Source: a virus
Virus record (IMG/VR): IMGVR_UViG_3300021962_000242
Span: 1 to 40,421 of that record
Length of the DNA stretch: 40,421 bases
Reading direction: 5' to 3' (one strand)
This document shows, in pieces, positions 23,339 to 29,487 of this stretch. The notes under the pieces were generated by a model, which saw only the letters and a program-made list of their open reading frames with translations, was not told the origin of the DNA and searched no databases. The position numbers and the translations under genes were made by a program. How positions within the stretch are numbered: the stretch's first letter is position 1; each line of letters starts with the position of its first letter.

Positions 23339-23538
23339 AGCAGTGCCTCCTCAGCGTACCTATGGTACTTAAGACCGTCTTCTATGATCTTCATAAGCTC
23401 AGGCGAGGCCCTCTTGAACGGATCATGAGTGTTCCATTCGTGAACAGCCTTTTCATACCTTAGTTTCTTAAAATCCTTGTCACAAAAGCCCATGCACTCA
23501 CCTACTGGATAATCACATAAAGCATAATTGCAAGCCAT
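23335..23538 (-). CDS. Small Cys-rich protein
   Basis: 67 aa. MACNYALCDYPVGECMGFCD places four Cys close together at the N terminus, a possible metal site, followed by a charged helical region. AAGGAAC lies before the ATG. The stop overlaps the next start by ATGA. Unrecognised. Confidence 0.6.
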   Translation of the reverse strand: MACNYALCDYPVGECMGFCDKDFKKLRYEKAVHEWNTHDPFKRASPELMKIIEDGLKYHRYAEEALL

Positions 23539-23547
23539 TTTAGTTCC

Positions 23548-23604
23548 TTACTTTAGGGCAACCTTAATTAAGGTTAAGACAAAAACAATTAAGGCTAATG
23601 TCAT
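23548..23604 (-). CDS. 18-aa hydrophobic micro-peptide
   Basis: MTLALIVFVLTLIKVALK, then TAA: a single predicted transmembrane helix with a lysine end. Its ATG overlaps the TGA of the upstream 54-aa gene (ATGA), the same arrangement as confirmed neighbours. That arrangement is the main support, because the length alone proves nothing. Confidence 0.35.
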   Translation of the reverse strand: MTLALIVFVLTLIKVALK

Positions 23605-23765
23605 TTTAGTGCATTTTCCTTATTTCGATCATATTCCATGATCAAATTAGCTACATCTCTTAAGACATTATCTCTACCATATTGATGAAATACTTGAATA
23701 ATATCTTCCAAGACAGAATAGTACCAAGATTCCTCTAGCATCTCTACAATTTCATTATCATCCAT
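23601..23765 (-). CDS. Small acidic helical protein
   Basis: 54 aa (MDDNEIVEMLEESWYYSVLE, helical to the end). AAGGAAC sits 5 nt before the ATG. It follows a 69-bp gene-free stretch with palindromic, AT-rich DNA, so it may start a new transcript. Unrecognised. Confidence 0.58.
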   Translation of the reverse strand: MDDNEIVEMLEESWYYSVLEDIIQVFHQYGRDNVLRDVANLIMEYDRNKENALK

Positions 23766-23794
23766 AATAGTTCCTTAGTTGGCATGAAAGTTGC

Positions 23795-23839
23795 TATACT
23801 ATAGAGTATATAAAAGTATTATTAACTATAATAGTTAAT
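23795..23839 (-). promoter_or_regulatory. AT-rich palindromes, possible minus-strand promoter
   Basis: TATACTATAGAGTATA (23795-23810) is an inverted repeat, and ATTAACTA-TAA-TAGTTAAT (23821-23839) is a perfect 8-bp stem overlapping the stop of the zinc-binding gene. On the minus strand TTAATA and TATAGT are 16 bp apart, a weak sigma70-like pair ahead of the gene at 23765. Either a promoter with an operator or a processing hairpin is possible. Confidence 0.35.
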
Positions 23840-24074
23840 TATCTTTTAAGTCATAACTTTTAAGTTCTAATATGTCATAATAGTCCTCATAATATGGAAA
23901 ATCTAAAACATCAATATCACTTGCTGTCATTAGGTCTTTTCTGTCTATTGTCGGGATAATCTCCTTCACTTCGTTATAACAATAATTACACAAATCCAGG
24001 AACTGGAAAGTATTAGCATTTTTTCTTGTTGCCTCAAAGTCACTCAGCAACGCATCACAAGCCCTACAGTGCAT
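23835..24074 (-). CDS. Small zinc-ribbon-like protein
   Basis: 79 aa. Cys pairs MHCRACD and DLCNYCYNE frame a short ribbon, with DALLSDFEATRK between. The C-terminal half is acidic and Tyr-rich (YYEDYYDILELKSYD). Short CxxC...CxxC proteins beginning in this way recur in T7-like phages, and their function is unknown. AAAGGAC precedes the ATG. Confidence 0.68.
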   Translation of the reverse strand: MHCRACDALLSDFEATRKNANTFQFLDLCNYCYNEVKEIIPTIDRKDLMTASDIDVLDFPYYEDYYDILELKSYDLKDN

Positions 24075-24132
24075 AAATTGTCCTTTCCTGGTTGTCGCTT
24101 TCTTTCTAGGTTGTTCGCCATAGATGGCTACC

Positions 24133-24183
24133 TAGCCCTACACTAGGGCCTAAAAAGCGCTCTAAGGCCCTATTAAGGGCCTT
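24133..24183 (-). terminator. Tandem hairpins, probable minus-strand terminator
   Basis: On the minus strand, a perfect 8-bp stem (24164-24171 with 24176-24183, loop ATTA) is followed by AGAGCGCTTTTTA and a second 6-bp hairpin (24135-24140 with 24144-24149). They follow the stop of the gene at 24191 directly. The 115-nt gene-poor spacer 24075-24190 holds little else. Confidence 0.5.
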
Positions 24184-24190
24184 CCTGAGC

Positions 24191-24481
24191 CTAATTTTCT
24201 AGTCTCCAGTCTACCACATCATTCAGCCAAGTTTCAATAGCATACTTTTTCAATACTTGATTAAAATTGTCAACATTTTTCTGATTTGCTGACACTAGTA
24301 ATGTATTAAATGCTTTCAGTACAGGCTGATTCCATAATGCATCAGTCATAAATTCCTGGAATGTGAACCTTTCAAGCCTGTTCGCGTGAATGTTCAGCCA
24401 GCATAGTTCACCTTCAGCGCCTTGAGTCTCGATAAACTTTCTGGCATTGTCTATATAATCATCCACTAATGCTTCGCTCAT
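24191..24481 (-). CDS. Hypothetical helical protein
   Basis: 96 aa, mostly helical and mildly acidic (DDYIDNARKFIETQGAEGEL, NFNQVLKKYAIETWLNDVVDW). It is coupled by ATGA to the membrane protein gene upstream and followed by tandem hairpins. No motif recognised. Confidence 0.62.
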   Translation of the reverse strand: MSEALVDDYIDNARKFIETQGAEGELCWLNIHANRLERFTFQEFMTDALWNQPVLKAFNTLLVSANQKNVDNFNQVLKKYAIETWLNDVVDWRLEN

Positions 24482-24654
24482 TTTATAGCCTTTCTACAAG
24501 AGCCACACAAAACGCTGGATTCTGAATTTTCCAGCTTCACCATTGTACCATAATGCGCCCACCAGTAGCCGAATGAGCCACTGGCTATGGCTAAAGTGGA
24601 CAAAAAGCCCACAATAGCCAATGCATTTTTGATTCTACGATACCAGCGCTTCAT
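24478..24654 (-). CDS. Small single-span membrane protein with CxxC
   Basis: 58 aa. A basic start (MKRWYRRIKN) leads into a transmembrane helix (ALAIVGFLSTLAIASGSFGY), then a short outward tail with LCGSCRK. The ATG overlaps the upstream TGA, and its own TGA overlaps the next ATG. The positive-inside rule suggests the tail faces the periplasm. Confidence 0.62.
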   Translation of the reverse strand: MKRWYRRIKNALAIVGFLSTLAIASGSFGYWWAHYGTMVKLENSESSVLCGSCRKAIK

Positions 24655-24902
24655 GCTTTAGAGACTGTCACGCCTTCACAAGTCACCGATTCTATTGTGT
24701 CCCTATTTATAGACCGATAGCCCTTAGACTGCATATCGTACACAATAATGTACTTCTCACGGTCTACAGTGCATTCACCACCTTTCAAATGCTTGGTAAC
24801 CCCTAGCCGACAATTCATCGTCCTAAGTGTTCCGTCTTTTTTGTAGAACGCGACAGTGATAAATTTTCCGTTGGATTGTTCGATAAAATCTGAGAGCTTC
24901 AT
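24651..24902 (-). CDS. WYL_2/Sm-like small phage protein
   Basis: 83 aa. NGKFITVAFYKKDGTLRTMN, CRLGVTKHLKGG and YIIVYDMQSKGYRSINRDTI form a compact SH3/Sm-like beta-barrel pattern found in a widespread family of small phage proteins (WYL_2-like). That family has been compared to the WYL ligand-binding domain. A nucleic-acid or nucleotide-sensing role is conceivable but unproven. AGGAATCTAAA precedes the ATG. Confidence 0.72.
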   Translation of the reverse strand: MKLSDFIEQSNGKFITVAFYKKDGTLRTMNCRLGVTKHLKGGECTVDREKYIIVYDMQSKGYRSINRDTIESVTCEGVTVSKA

Positions 24903-24903
24903 T

Positions 24904-25056
24904 TTAGATTCCTGGTTTTGAATAGGTTATTGAATAGAACCATGCTTGCCTAGTTTTTACGCTAGAGAATGGGTAACCGTAGCGCATAGCGTAATCGGTA
25001 GCGCTAGCAACATGACAGCGCCATATATGGGCCTTGCCAGTGGTCAAAGTGTTCAT
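24904..25056 (-). CDS. Hypothetical 50-aa protein
   Basis: MNTLTTGKAHIWRCHVASAT, DYAMRYGYPFSSVKTRQAWF and a short tail. Its start overlaps the upstream TGA by ATGA, and the stop lies 1 nt before the next ATG. No membrane segment. Unrecognised; the tight coupling and full-length frame support it. Confidence 0.52.
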   Translation of the reverse strand: MNTLTTGKAHIWRCHVASATDYAMRYGYPFSSVKTRQAWFYSITYSKPGI

Positions 25057-25148
25057 TTTATAAGAACATCAAAGTAATGTAGGGCCAGTGCAGTTAATAC
25101 AAAGCCTAGCACTATGGCGAGTATGTAATCTTTAAAATCCGGTTTCAT
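25053..25148 (-). CDS. 31-aa membrane micro-protein
   Basis: MKPDFKDYILAIVLGFVLTA then LALHYFDVLIK: one transmembrane helix. The ATG overlaps the TAA of the gene upstream (TAATG) and the stop overlaps the next start (ATGA). It matches the micro-membrane proteins elsewhere in this arm. Confidence 0.48.
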   Translation of the reverse strand: MKPDFKDYILAIVLGFVLTALALHYFDVLIK

Positions 25149-25354
25149 TATTGCACCTTTGAAATTAAACCGTTTTCCATTGTAACGCGAGCGAAGAACT
25201 CACGCCCAAGGCCGGTGATGTGCGGCCTATTTGCGCCTGTCAGAGTGCCATTTTCCTGGTATTCTGGCCCGAACATTGACGTTTCAATGTATCGCAAGGG
25301 TTTACCTATAGCGGCCTTTAACTCTTTTTTACTGGCATAGTTAAATACAATCAT
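25148..25354 (-). CDS. Hypothetical conserved-looking protein
   Basis: 68 aa. KKELKAAIGKPLRYIETSMF, then GPEYQENGTLTGANRPH, then a beta-like end (FFARVTMENGLISKVQ). GGGGGCC lies before the ATG, which follows the TAA of the HTH-like gene. No known motif; probably a small mixed alpha/beta fold. Confidence 0.6.
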   Translation of the reverse strand: MIVFNYASKKELKAAIGKPLRYIETSMFGPEYQENGTLTGANRPHITGLGREFFARVTMENGLISKVQ

Positions 25355-25355
25355 T

Positions 25356-25508
25356 TTAGGCCCCCATTAGAATTTTCTTGAGGTACGGGATAGCAAACCC
25401 AGTAAGGTTTGATAATTCGCGCAATGTCATGTTGGGGTTATTGTCATAAATGCGTTTGATATCCTCATGCGTTAGGCCATCAATAGGCCGCTTTAATGTA
25501 TAAGACAT
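25356..25508 (-). CDS. Small helix-turn-helix-like protein
   Basis: 50 aa. HEDIKRIYDNNPNMTLREL followed by SNLTGFAIPYLKKILMG has the spacing of a compact helix-turn-helix, with TLRELSNLTG as the turn and IPYLKKILMG as a recognition-like helix. AAGGA lies 6 nt before the ATG. It is the only clear DNA-binding regulator candidate in the leftward arm, so it could act on the control region at 26.9-27.8 kb. Confidence 0.6.
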   Translation of the reverse strand: MSYTLKRPIDGLTHEDIKRIYDNNPNMTLRELSNLTGFAIPYLKKILMGA

Positions 25509-25530
25509 AATCAGTCCTTGAAAAGTTAAA

Positions 25531-25576
25531 CCCTAGGGAAAATCCTAGGCCATAGCGTACTCTATAGGATACGCTA
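25531..25576 (-). terminator. Tandem hairpins in the 79-bp spacer
   Basis: On the minus strand a 7-bp stem (TAGCGTA 25553-25559 with TACGCTA 25570-25576) is followed by a 6-bp stem (CCTAGG 25532-25537 with 25544-25549) and then TTTAACTTTT. It lies between two genes. It may be a terminator or attenuator, or an RNA-processing site. Confidence 0.45.
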
Positions 25577-25587
25577 CAGTCTAAAAT

Positions 25588-25785
25588 TTAGCGTTTGCAA
25601 AACGGTTCAAGTCTGTACCGGGCCTCTCCCAGTGTTTTTGTCCATTCAATGCTACCGTTGGCATATGTGATCATCCATACCATATGGGCATAACGAGAAG
25701 ACGGATTGCCGGATGCAGACTTCCGATACTCGACTTTTCCAAAGGCATTTGCGTATTCGCCAGCTTTGATTTTTTTCAGTTTCAT
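25588..25785 (-). CDS. Hypothetical basic protein
   Basis: 65 aa, basic (MKLKKIKAGEYANAFGKVEY, then RKSASGNPSSRYAHMVWMI, ending RYRLEPFCKR). Probably a small beta-rich fold. AGGGGCC precedes the ATG. It lies 12 nt from the Gp88-like gene and is not recognised. Confidence 0.6.
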   Translation of the reverse strand: MKLKKIKAGEYANAFGKVEYRKSASGNPSSRYAHMVWMITYANGSIEWTKTLGEARYRLEPFCKR

Positions 25786-25797
25786 TTTAGGCCCCTA

Positions 25798-26673
25798 TTA
25801 ATGCATGGCAATGATAATTGGCAATCCCTTAAGCTTTGACATACCGCAGGCATGGCCTGCGCCTGTACAGTTTCCGCAAGTGCCGGGACAAGTGAATGCT
25901 TTTTGTCCGAATACTTCGCGCAAAGCTTTATTTGTCTCGGGTTTACCGTGATCACTAGATTTTACTTTTTTGCCAATGCTTACCGCGATAAATTCACCGC
26001 GAACAATAGGTAAAGCTTTGACATAGTTTAGCATCATGGGCGTAGCATTGTGCCCGCTTGATAGGTTAAGCATATAGTTAGTAGGCCACTCATGGCCTGC
26101 CGCGTCATAGCCCAATAGGATAGCAAAGCTTTTGGAATAGCCGTAGGCGCGTACCATTGGCGCGGCCTTAATATGGCACATCCAAAAATGTAGGTCACCT
26201 ACACTGGCAAAATCACCGTCTACATATAGCCGAAAATCGAAACCTTCGGGCCGCTTTGCGACAATGTGATCGAATTCACGCGAAATGGCATACCGATTGA
26301 ATCGCATAAAATAAGCGTTTTGGGCCATGCGCGCAAAGGCCGCAGGATATCGCCATGCGCGGAAAGAGTAGCAAAATTCCAGGCATTTACCCGCGCCGGG
26401 GCAAGTAACACCGGGCAGGGTTGAAAAGCTTACAAATGGGAGCTTAGAATTGCCAGACAGCCCAAATATAGAGAATTCAGGGTTATCGGTTAGCATGGCG
26501 CGTTTAAGCTTTGTAAAGTTAGCCTGCCAAGCCTTACCCGTAAACAATGGGTTAGACTGTAAAGCCTGCAAAGCCTGCAAAGCTTCGGGCGGTGTAGCGC
26601 TTTGAACAATTACCGCAAAATCTTGTAAGGCTTTGAATTTTAGGGCCGTAGGGCCAAATTGTTTTGTTTGCAT
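25798..26673 (-). CDS. Gp88-like protein with Cys-rich motifs
   Basis: 291 aa from ATG 26673 (AAAGGAT upstream). Signature blocks are LPFVSFSTLPGVTCPGAG, CLEFCYSFRAWRYPAAF, FRLYVDGDFASVGD and a C-terminal Cys cluster (FTCPGTCGNCTGAGHACG). They match the phage 'gene product 88' family, known from mycobacteriophages and many environmental phages. C-x5-C-x3-C (TCPGAGKCLEFC) and C-x3-C-x2-C-x6-C could bind an iron-sulfur cluster or zinc. The biochemical role is unestablished. Near the ori end it would be expressed early. Confidence 0.78.
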   Translation of the reverse strand: MQTKQFGPTALKFKALQDFAVIVQSATPPEALQALQALQSNPLFTGKAWQANFTKLKRAMLTDNPEFSIFGLSGNSKLPFVSFSTLPGVTCPGAGKCLEFCYSFRAWRYPAAFARMAQNAYFMRFNRYAISREFDHIVAKRPEGFDFRLYVDGDFASVGDLHFWMCHIKAAPMVRAYGYSKSFAILLGYDAAGHEWPTNYMLNLSSGHNATPMMLNYVKALPIVRGEFIAVSIGKKVKSSDHGKPETNKALREVFGQKAFTCPGTCGNCTGAGHACGMSKLKGLPIIIAMH

Positions 26674-26680
26674 GGTGCAG

Positions 26681-26920
26681 ATCCTTTGCAAGTTAGACGG
26701 TCACAATTGTACCAAAATCGTCGACTACGGCTGGCCTATAGCCATAAAAGTGACCAGCAACACGCACGGCTATTTTCCACTGTGTCGCGCCCTCGCGTGT
26801 CATGAATGCGTGAATATGATTTGTTACATCCCCGCCTATAAACAAGCACGATTGTGTGTTGGTGATAATTTTGTCAGATGTGACGATTGTGTTATCCATG
26901 TGCGAATCCTTTGCAAGTTA
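26681..26920 (-). repeat. 15-bp direct repeat forming two gene leaders
   Basis: On the plus strand ATCCTTTGCAAGTTA occurs at 26681-26695 and again at 26906-26920. On the minus strand it contains the AAAGGAT ribosome site of both the Gp88-like gene and the gene at 26899, at nearly the same distance from each ATG. It is a shared translation-initiation region. Confidence 0.7.
26693..26899 (-). CDS. Hypothetical small protein, first gene of leftward arm
   Basis: 68 aa (MDNTIVTSDKIITNTQSCLF, then ATQWKIAVRVAGHFYGYRPA). Beta-rich pattern with no membrane span. It is the gene nearest the control region on the minus strand, so probably among the first expressed. AAAGGAT precedes the ATG in a leader shared with the next gene. 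Confidence 0.6.
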   Translation of the reverse strand: MDNTIVTSDKIITNTQSCLFIGGDVTNHIHAFMTREGATQWKIAVRVAGHFYGYRPAVVDDFGTIVTV

Positions 26921-26992
26921 ACGCTGGAATATGCCAGCCCTAAATATCATGCATGAATCATGCCAAGTAAATCCGAGACACTGCCGAGACTG

Positions 26993-27299
26993 TTATGCAC
27001 AGATAGTTCACAAATGGTTTCAGAGGGAAACACTATAGTTATCCACAGTCCAGGCCATGTTTTGTCACTTATCCACACTATCCACAATTGGTACTGTAAT
27101 GGTGCATTAGTGCGCTATTATGGTGCATAAGAGTACTTTTATGGTGCATCATAGGCCCTCACGAGTCCTGCTGTGTACAACTTGTGGATAACTTAATGTT
27201 GCACTATAGTGCCTGTGGATAACTCCAGAGCTTGCACTATAGTGCATACTGTGGACAAGCTGTGGATAACTCTGGAGCCTGTGAAGATCCTGTGGATAA
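26993..27299. other. Cluster of seven DnaA boxes (oriC-like)
   Basis: TTATCCACA occurs at 27039-27047 and 27069-27077. Its complement TGTGGATAA occurs at 27183-27191, 27214-27222, 27261-27269 and 27291-27299. TTATGCACA, which also fits the TTWTNCACA consensus, is at 26993-27001. One-mismatch sites lie at 27078-27086 and 27250-27258. The three boxes on the left point one way and the four on the right the other, flanking the iterons. The density is that of a bacterial or plasmid origin, so host DnaA probably opens this DNA. Confidence 0.75.
27099..27149. repeat. Three ATGGTGCAT iterons with a 21-bp period
   Basis: ATGGTGCAT begins at 27099, 27120 and 27141, so each copy is exactly two helical turns from the next, all on one face of the DNA. 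They lie between the left and right DnaA boxes. Related palindromes TGCACTATAGTGC (27200-27212) and TGCACTATAGTGCA (27233-27246) follow. This is the format of replication-initiator or partition-protein binding sites. Confidence 0.72.
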
Positions 27300-27487
27300 C
27301 TCGATAGGGGGGGAGGGCCAGGACTATCGTGTAACTTTTGCGGGAGGCTCTAGCGTCTACAAAAGAGTAAAAGTAGAAAAAGTCACTGAATAGTTGCTCT
27401 GGTGACAATTAAGCTTAAACCCTTATCAATAAAGACAAAATAAGCATAATTGGGGACAGGTTAGAATAAAAAATAAAAGGAAACTTA

Positions 27488-27559
27488 AAAGTGTCATCCG
27501 CGCACCCAGGAGGGGACTTTAAAGTGTAGTCTTTTTTGAAATATTTTTCATTAAAGTGT
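27488..27559 (+). repeat. Three AAAGTGT repeats, candidate operators
   Basis: AAAGTGT occurs at 27488-27494, 27521-27527 and 27553-27559, each preceded by TTAA or TTTA, with spacings of 33 and 32 bp (about three helical turns). The last copy runs into the -35 box of the rightward promoter. Confidence 0.5.
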
Positions 27560-27587
27560 TGACAAATACAAAAAAGTATGATACGCT
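27559..27587 (+). promoter_or_regulatory. Sigma70-type promoter for the rightward (virion) arm
   Basis: Perfect -35 TTGACA (27559-27564), 17-bp spacer and -10 TACGCT (27582-27587) with an extended TGA just before it. The -10 is weak, so an activator or the extended element may be needed. It lies about 250 bp before the terminase genes, leaving a structured leader. The phage encodes no RNA polymerase, so host sigma70 promoters are expected. Confidence 0.6.
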
Positions 27588-27654
27588 CGACCTTATGCGG
27601 GAAACCCATCAGGAACTCAAGTAAAGACTCTAGAGTACGGATAATAGAGTTAAA

Positions 27655-27807
27655 TACGGAAGTCTAAGTAACTTAAGAGTTACTATTCTGTTCACTACGG
27701 AAGTAGCTCTTATAAGTTAACATAAAAGTTAATAAACATTAATAATTATTAACATATATGTTAACTATAATAATATATTTACTTAGATTCCTGTCTTATA
27801 AGTTAAC
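27655..27807. repeat. AT-rich leader with direct repeats and palindromes
   Basis: TCTTATAAGTTAAC is repeated exactly at 27708-27721 and 27794-27807, and TACGGAAGT at 27655-27663 and 27696-27704. GTAACT-TAAG-AGTTAC (27668-27683) is a hairpin. TTAATAATTATTAA and TTAACATATATGTTAA (27749-27764) are perfect palindromes. This could be a DNA-unwinding element for the nearby origin, or operator and leader structure for the terminase transcript. Confidence 0.55.
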
Positions 27808-27838
27808 TTCTTAGTACTACAAAGTACTAAGGCATACC

Positions 27839-28243
27839 ATGTCCAGAAGGGTAAACATGGAACAAGAAACAAAAAAGCGTAGAGGTCGCCCCAAGAAGGG
27901 TGAAATGGTTGCTGTCAAAACCAAGAATAAAGGGGTCATGGGTAGACCCAAGGGTGACACAGCGATCATCAATGAGTATAAACAGCGGATGCTGATGTCT
28001 CCCAAGAGTGCAAAAGTCTTGGAGGCTATCTATGATGCTGCATTGGATAATGATCATAAAAACCAAGCTGCTGCATGGAAATTGATTGTTGATAGGATTG
28101 TCCCAATCAGTGCTTTTGAGGCAAGTAAGCAGGGAGGTCAGACACCGCAGATAAGTATTAATATCAGTGGATTGAATTCTCCTACGATTGAAACCGTTGA
28201 AGATGTTACCGACATAGAAGTGGAAGAACATGACGAGTCTTAA
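27839..28243 (+). CDS. Terminase small subunit
   Basis: 134 aa. ATG 27839 gives the full frame. ATG 27857 (residue 7) has a better ribosome site (AGAAGGG) and is an alternative. Two AT-hook-like cores (RRGRPKKGE at 14-22 and MGRPKGD) precede a helical domain (EYKQRMLMSPKSAKVLEAIY) and an acidic C-terminal tail. It should recognise the packaging site on phage DNA and recruit the large subunit. Its gene overlaps terL by 14 nt, and the position next to terL supports the call. Confidence 0.8.
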   Translation: MSRRVNMEQETKKRRGRPKKGEMVAVKTKNKGVMGRPKGDTAIINEYKQRMLMSPKSAKVLEAIYDAALDNDHKNQAAAWKLIVDRIVPISAFEASKQGGQTPQISINISGLNSPTIETVEDVTDIEVEEHDES

Positions 28244-29486
28244 CTTTCAACTGTTAAAGTGGCAACAAAGCGTATTTGGGACTGACAAACGGTTTAAGGT
28301 TGTAGCGGCTGGACGGCGTTGTGGTAAATCCAGGCTTTCTGCTGTTACGCTCCTCATAGAGGCTCTGAATTGCCCTGAAGGGTCTTCAGTGATGTATATC
28401 GCTCCTACGCTAGGACAGGCTCGTAGCATTATCTGGGAACTGTTGCATGACCTTGGTAGGCCAGTGATAAAGACTAGCCATGTCAACAATCTTGAGATTA
28501 CTCTCGTTAACGGTAGAAAGATTCTCGTTAGAGGCGCTGACAACCCTGATAGCCTGCGAGGAATGTCTTTGACTTATGTGGTTTTAGACGAATGTGCGTT
28601 TATTAAGCAGGATGTGTGGGAAAAGATTATCCGAGCTTCATTGTCTGACCGTAAGGGTAAAGCATTGTTTATTTCCACACCGTCAGGGCGTAACTGGTTC
28701 TACGATGTGTTCAAACTCGGTCAGGAAGAAGATGACGAATGGAAGTCTTGGCACTTTACAACAAAAGATAACGAAACCATTGACCCTAAAGAAATTGAGG
28801 CAGCACAAAAGACTTTAAGTTCTTTTGCTTTTAAGCAGGAGTACCTCAGTAGCTTTGACAATGCAGGCGCTGATGTATTTAAAGAGGAGTGGTTTAAGGA
28901 AACTATTGAGCCTCAATATGGATCATACTATGTTGCTGTGGACTTAGCTGGTTTTGAGGATGTCGCCAAGAACGCAGGAGCCGCTAAGAAACGATTAGAC
29001 GAAACAGCGATAGCCATTGTAAAACTGGAAGATAACGGAGATTGGTGGGTACATAGCATCGAACACGGGCGCTGGGATATACGACAGACAGCGGTTAATA
29101 TTTTAAAAACAATAAGAGATTTTCACCCCAGTGCGGTAGGTATCGAGCGTGGGGCATTAAAGAATGCTGTTTTGCCGTACCTGAACGATTTAATGAGAAA
29201 GAATAACATTTACGCTCACATCCACGATCTGACACACGGTAACAAGAAAAAGACAGACAGGATTATCTGGTCTTTACAAGGTAGGATGGAACACGGTAGA
29301 ATTTCCTTTAACAAGGAAAAGGATTGGACTGAATTTAAGGATCAGTTAATCATGTTTCCAACCATAAATGTGCATGACGATTTGGTTGATGCTTTAAGTT
29401 ATGTGGATCAGCTTGCTATAGCAAACTACAATGCTGATTATGAAGAAGACGAATACGAAGTTTTAGATCCTATATCGGGGTATTAA
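28230..29486 (+). CDS. Terminase large subunit (packaging ATPase-nuclease)
   Basis: 418 aa. The ATPase domain shows Walker A AGRRCGKS (Lys33), Walker B YVVLDECAF (Asp120-Glu121) and coupling motif FISTPSG (~148-153). The RNase H-like nuclease starts at YVAVDLAG (Asp238), followed by IERGAL and a C-terminal VHDDLVDALSY acidic pair. The motor pumps DNA into the prohead through the portal encoded just downstream. The ATPase part is on the short side, as in several environmental podoviruses. Confidence 0.95.
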   Translation: MTSLNFQLLKWQQSVFGTDKRFKVVAAGRRCGKSRLSAVTLLIEALNCPEGSSVMYIAPTLGQARSIIWELLHDLGRPVIKTSHVNNLEITLVNGRKILVRGADNPDSLRGMSLTYVVLDECAFIKQDVWEKIIRASLSDRKGKALFISTPSGRNWFYDVFKLGQEEDDEWKSWHFTTKDNETIDPKEIEAAQKTLSSFAFKQEYLSSFDNAGADVFKEEWFKETIEPQYGSYYVAVDLAGFEDVAKNAGAAKKRLDETAIAIVKLEDNGDWWVHSIEHGRWDIRQTAVNILKTIRDFHPSAVGIERGALKNAVLPYLNDLMRKNNIYAHIHDLTHGNKKKTDRIIWSLQGRMEHGRISFNKEKDWTEFKDQLIMFPTINVHDDLVDALSYVDQLAIANYNADYEEDEYEVLDPISGY

Positions 29487-29487
29487 T

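Larger units (their letters stand above)
26900..27838. promoter_or_regulatory. Divergent intergenic control region and candidate replication origin
   Basis: This 939-bp stretch is the only long gene-free region. Left to right it holds a GCTGG/CCAGC hairpin (26923-26938), a near-palindrome GCATGAATCATGC (26951), DnaA boxes and iterons (26993-27299), a GC-rich inverted repeat with seven G (CGATAG 27302-27307 with CTATCG 27324-27329), three AAAGTGT repeats with a promoter (27488-27587), and AT-rich palindromes before the terminase genes. Transcription diverges from it in both directions. I found no convincing open frame inside it. Confidence 0.7.

Noticed and set aside
24075-24121. 25-codon frame upstream of the zinc-binding gene (start 24121)
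   Set aside because: No ribosome site, and it overlaps the supported gene out of frame with no coupling pattern.
23795-27246. CTATAG-containing motifs (23795, 25562, 27033, 27205, 27238) as T7-like phage promoters
   Set aside because: There is no phage RNA polymerase gene and no conserved sequence upstream of the CTATAG cores. The word also occurs in coding DNA.
27301-27330. G-run inside an inverted repeat as a cos site or quadruplex
   Set aside because: There is only one long G-run with a short neighbour, and no evidence of genome ends here. Left as part of the control region.
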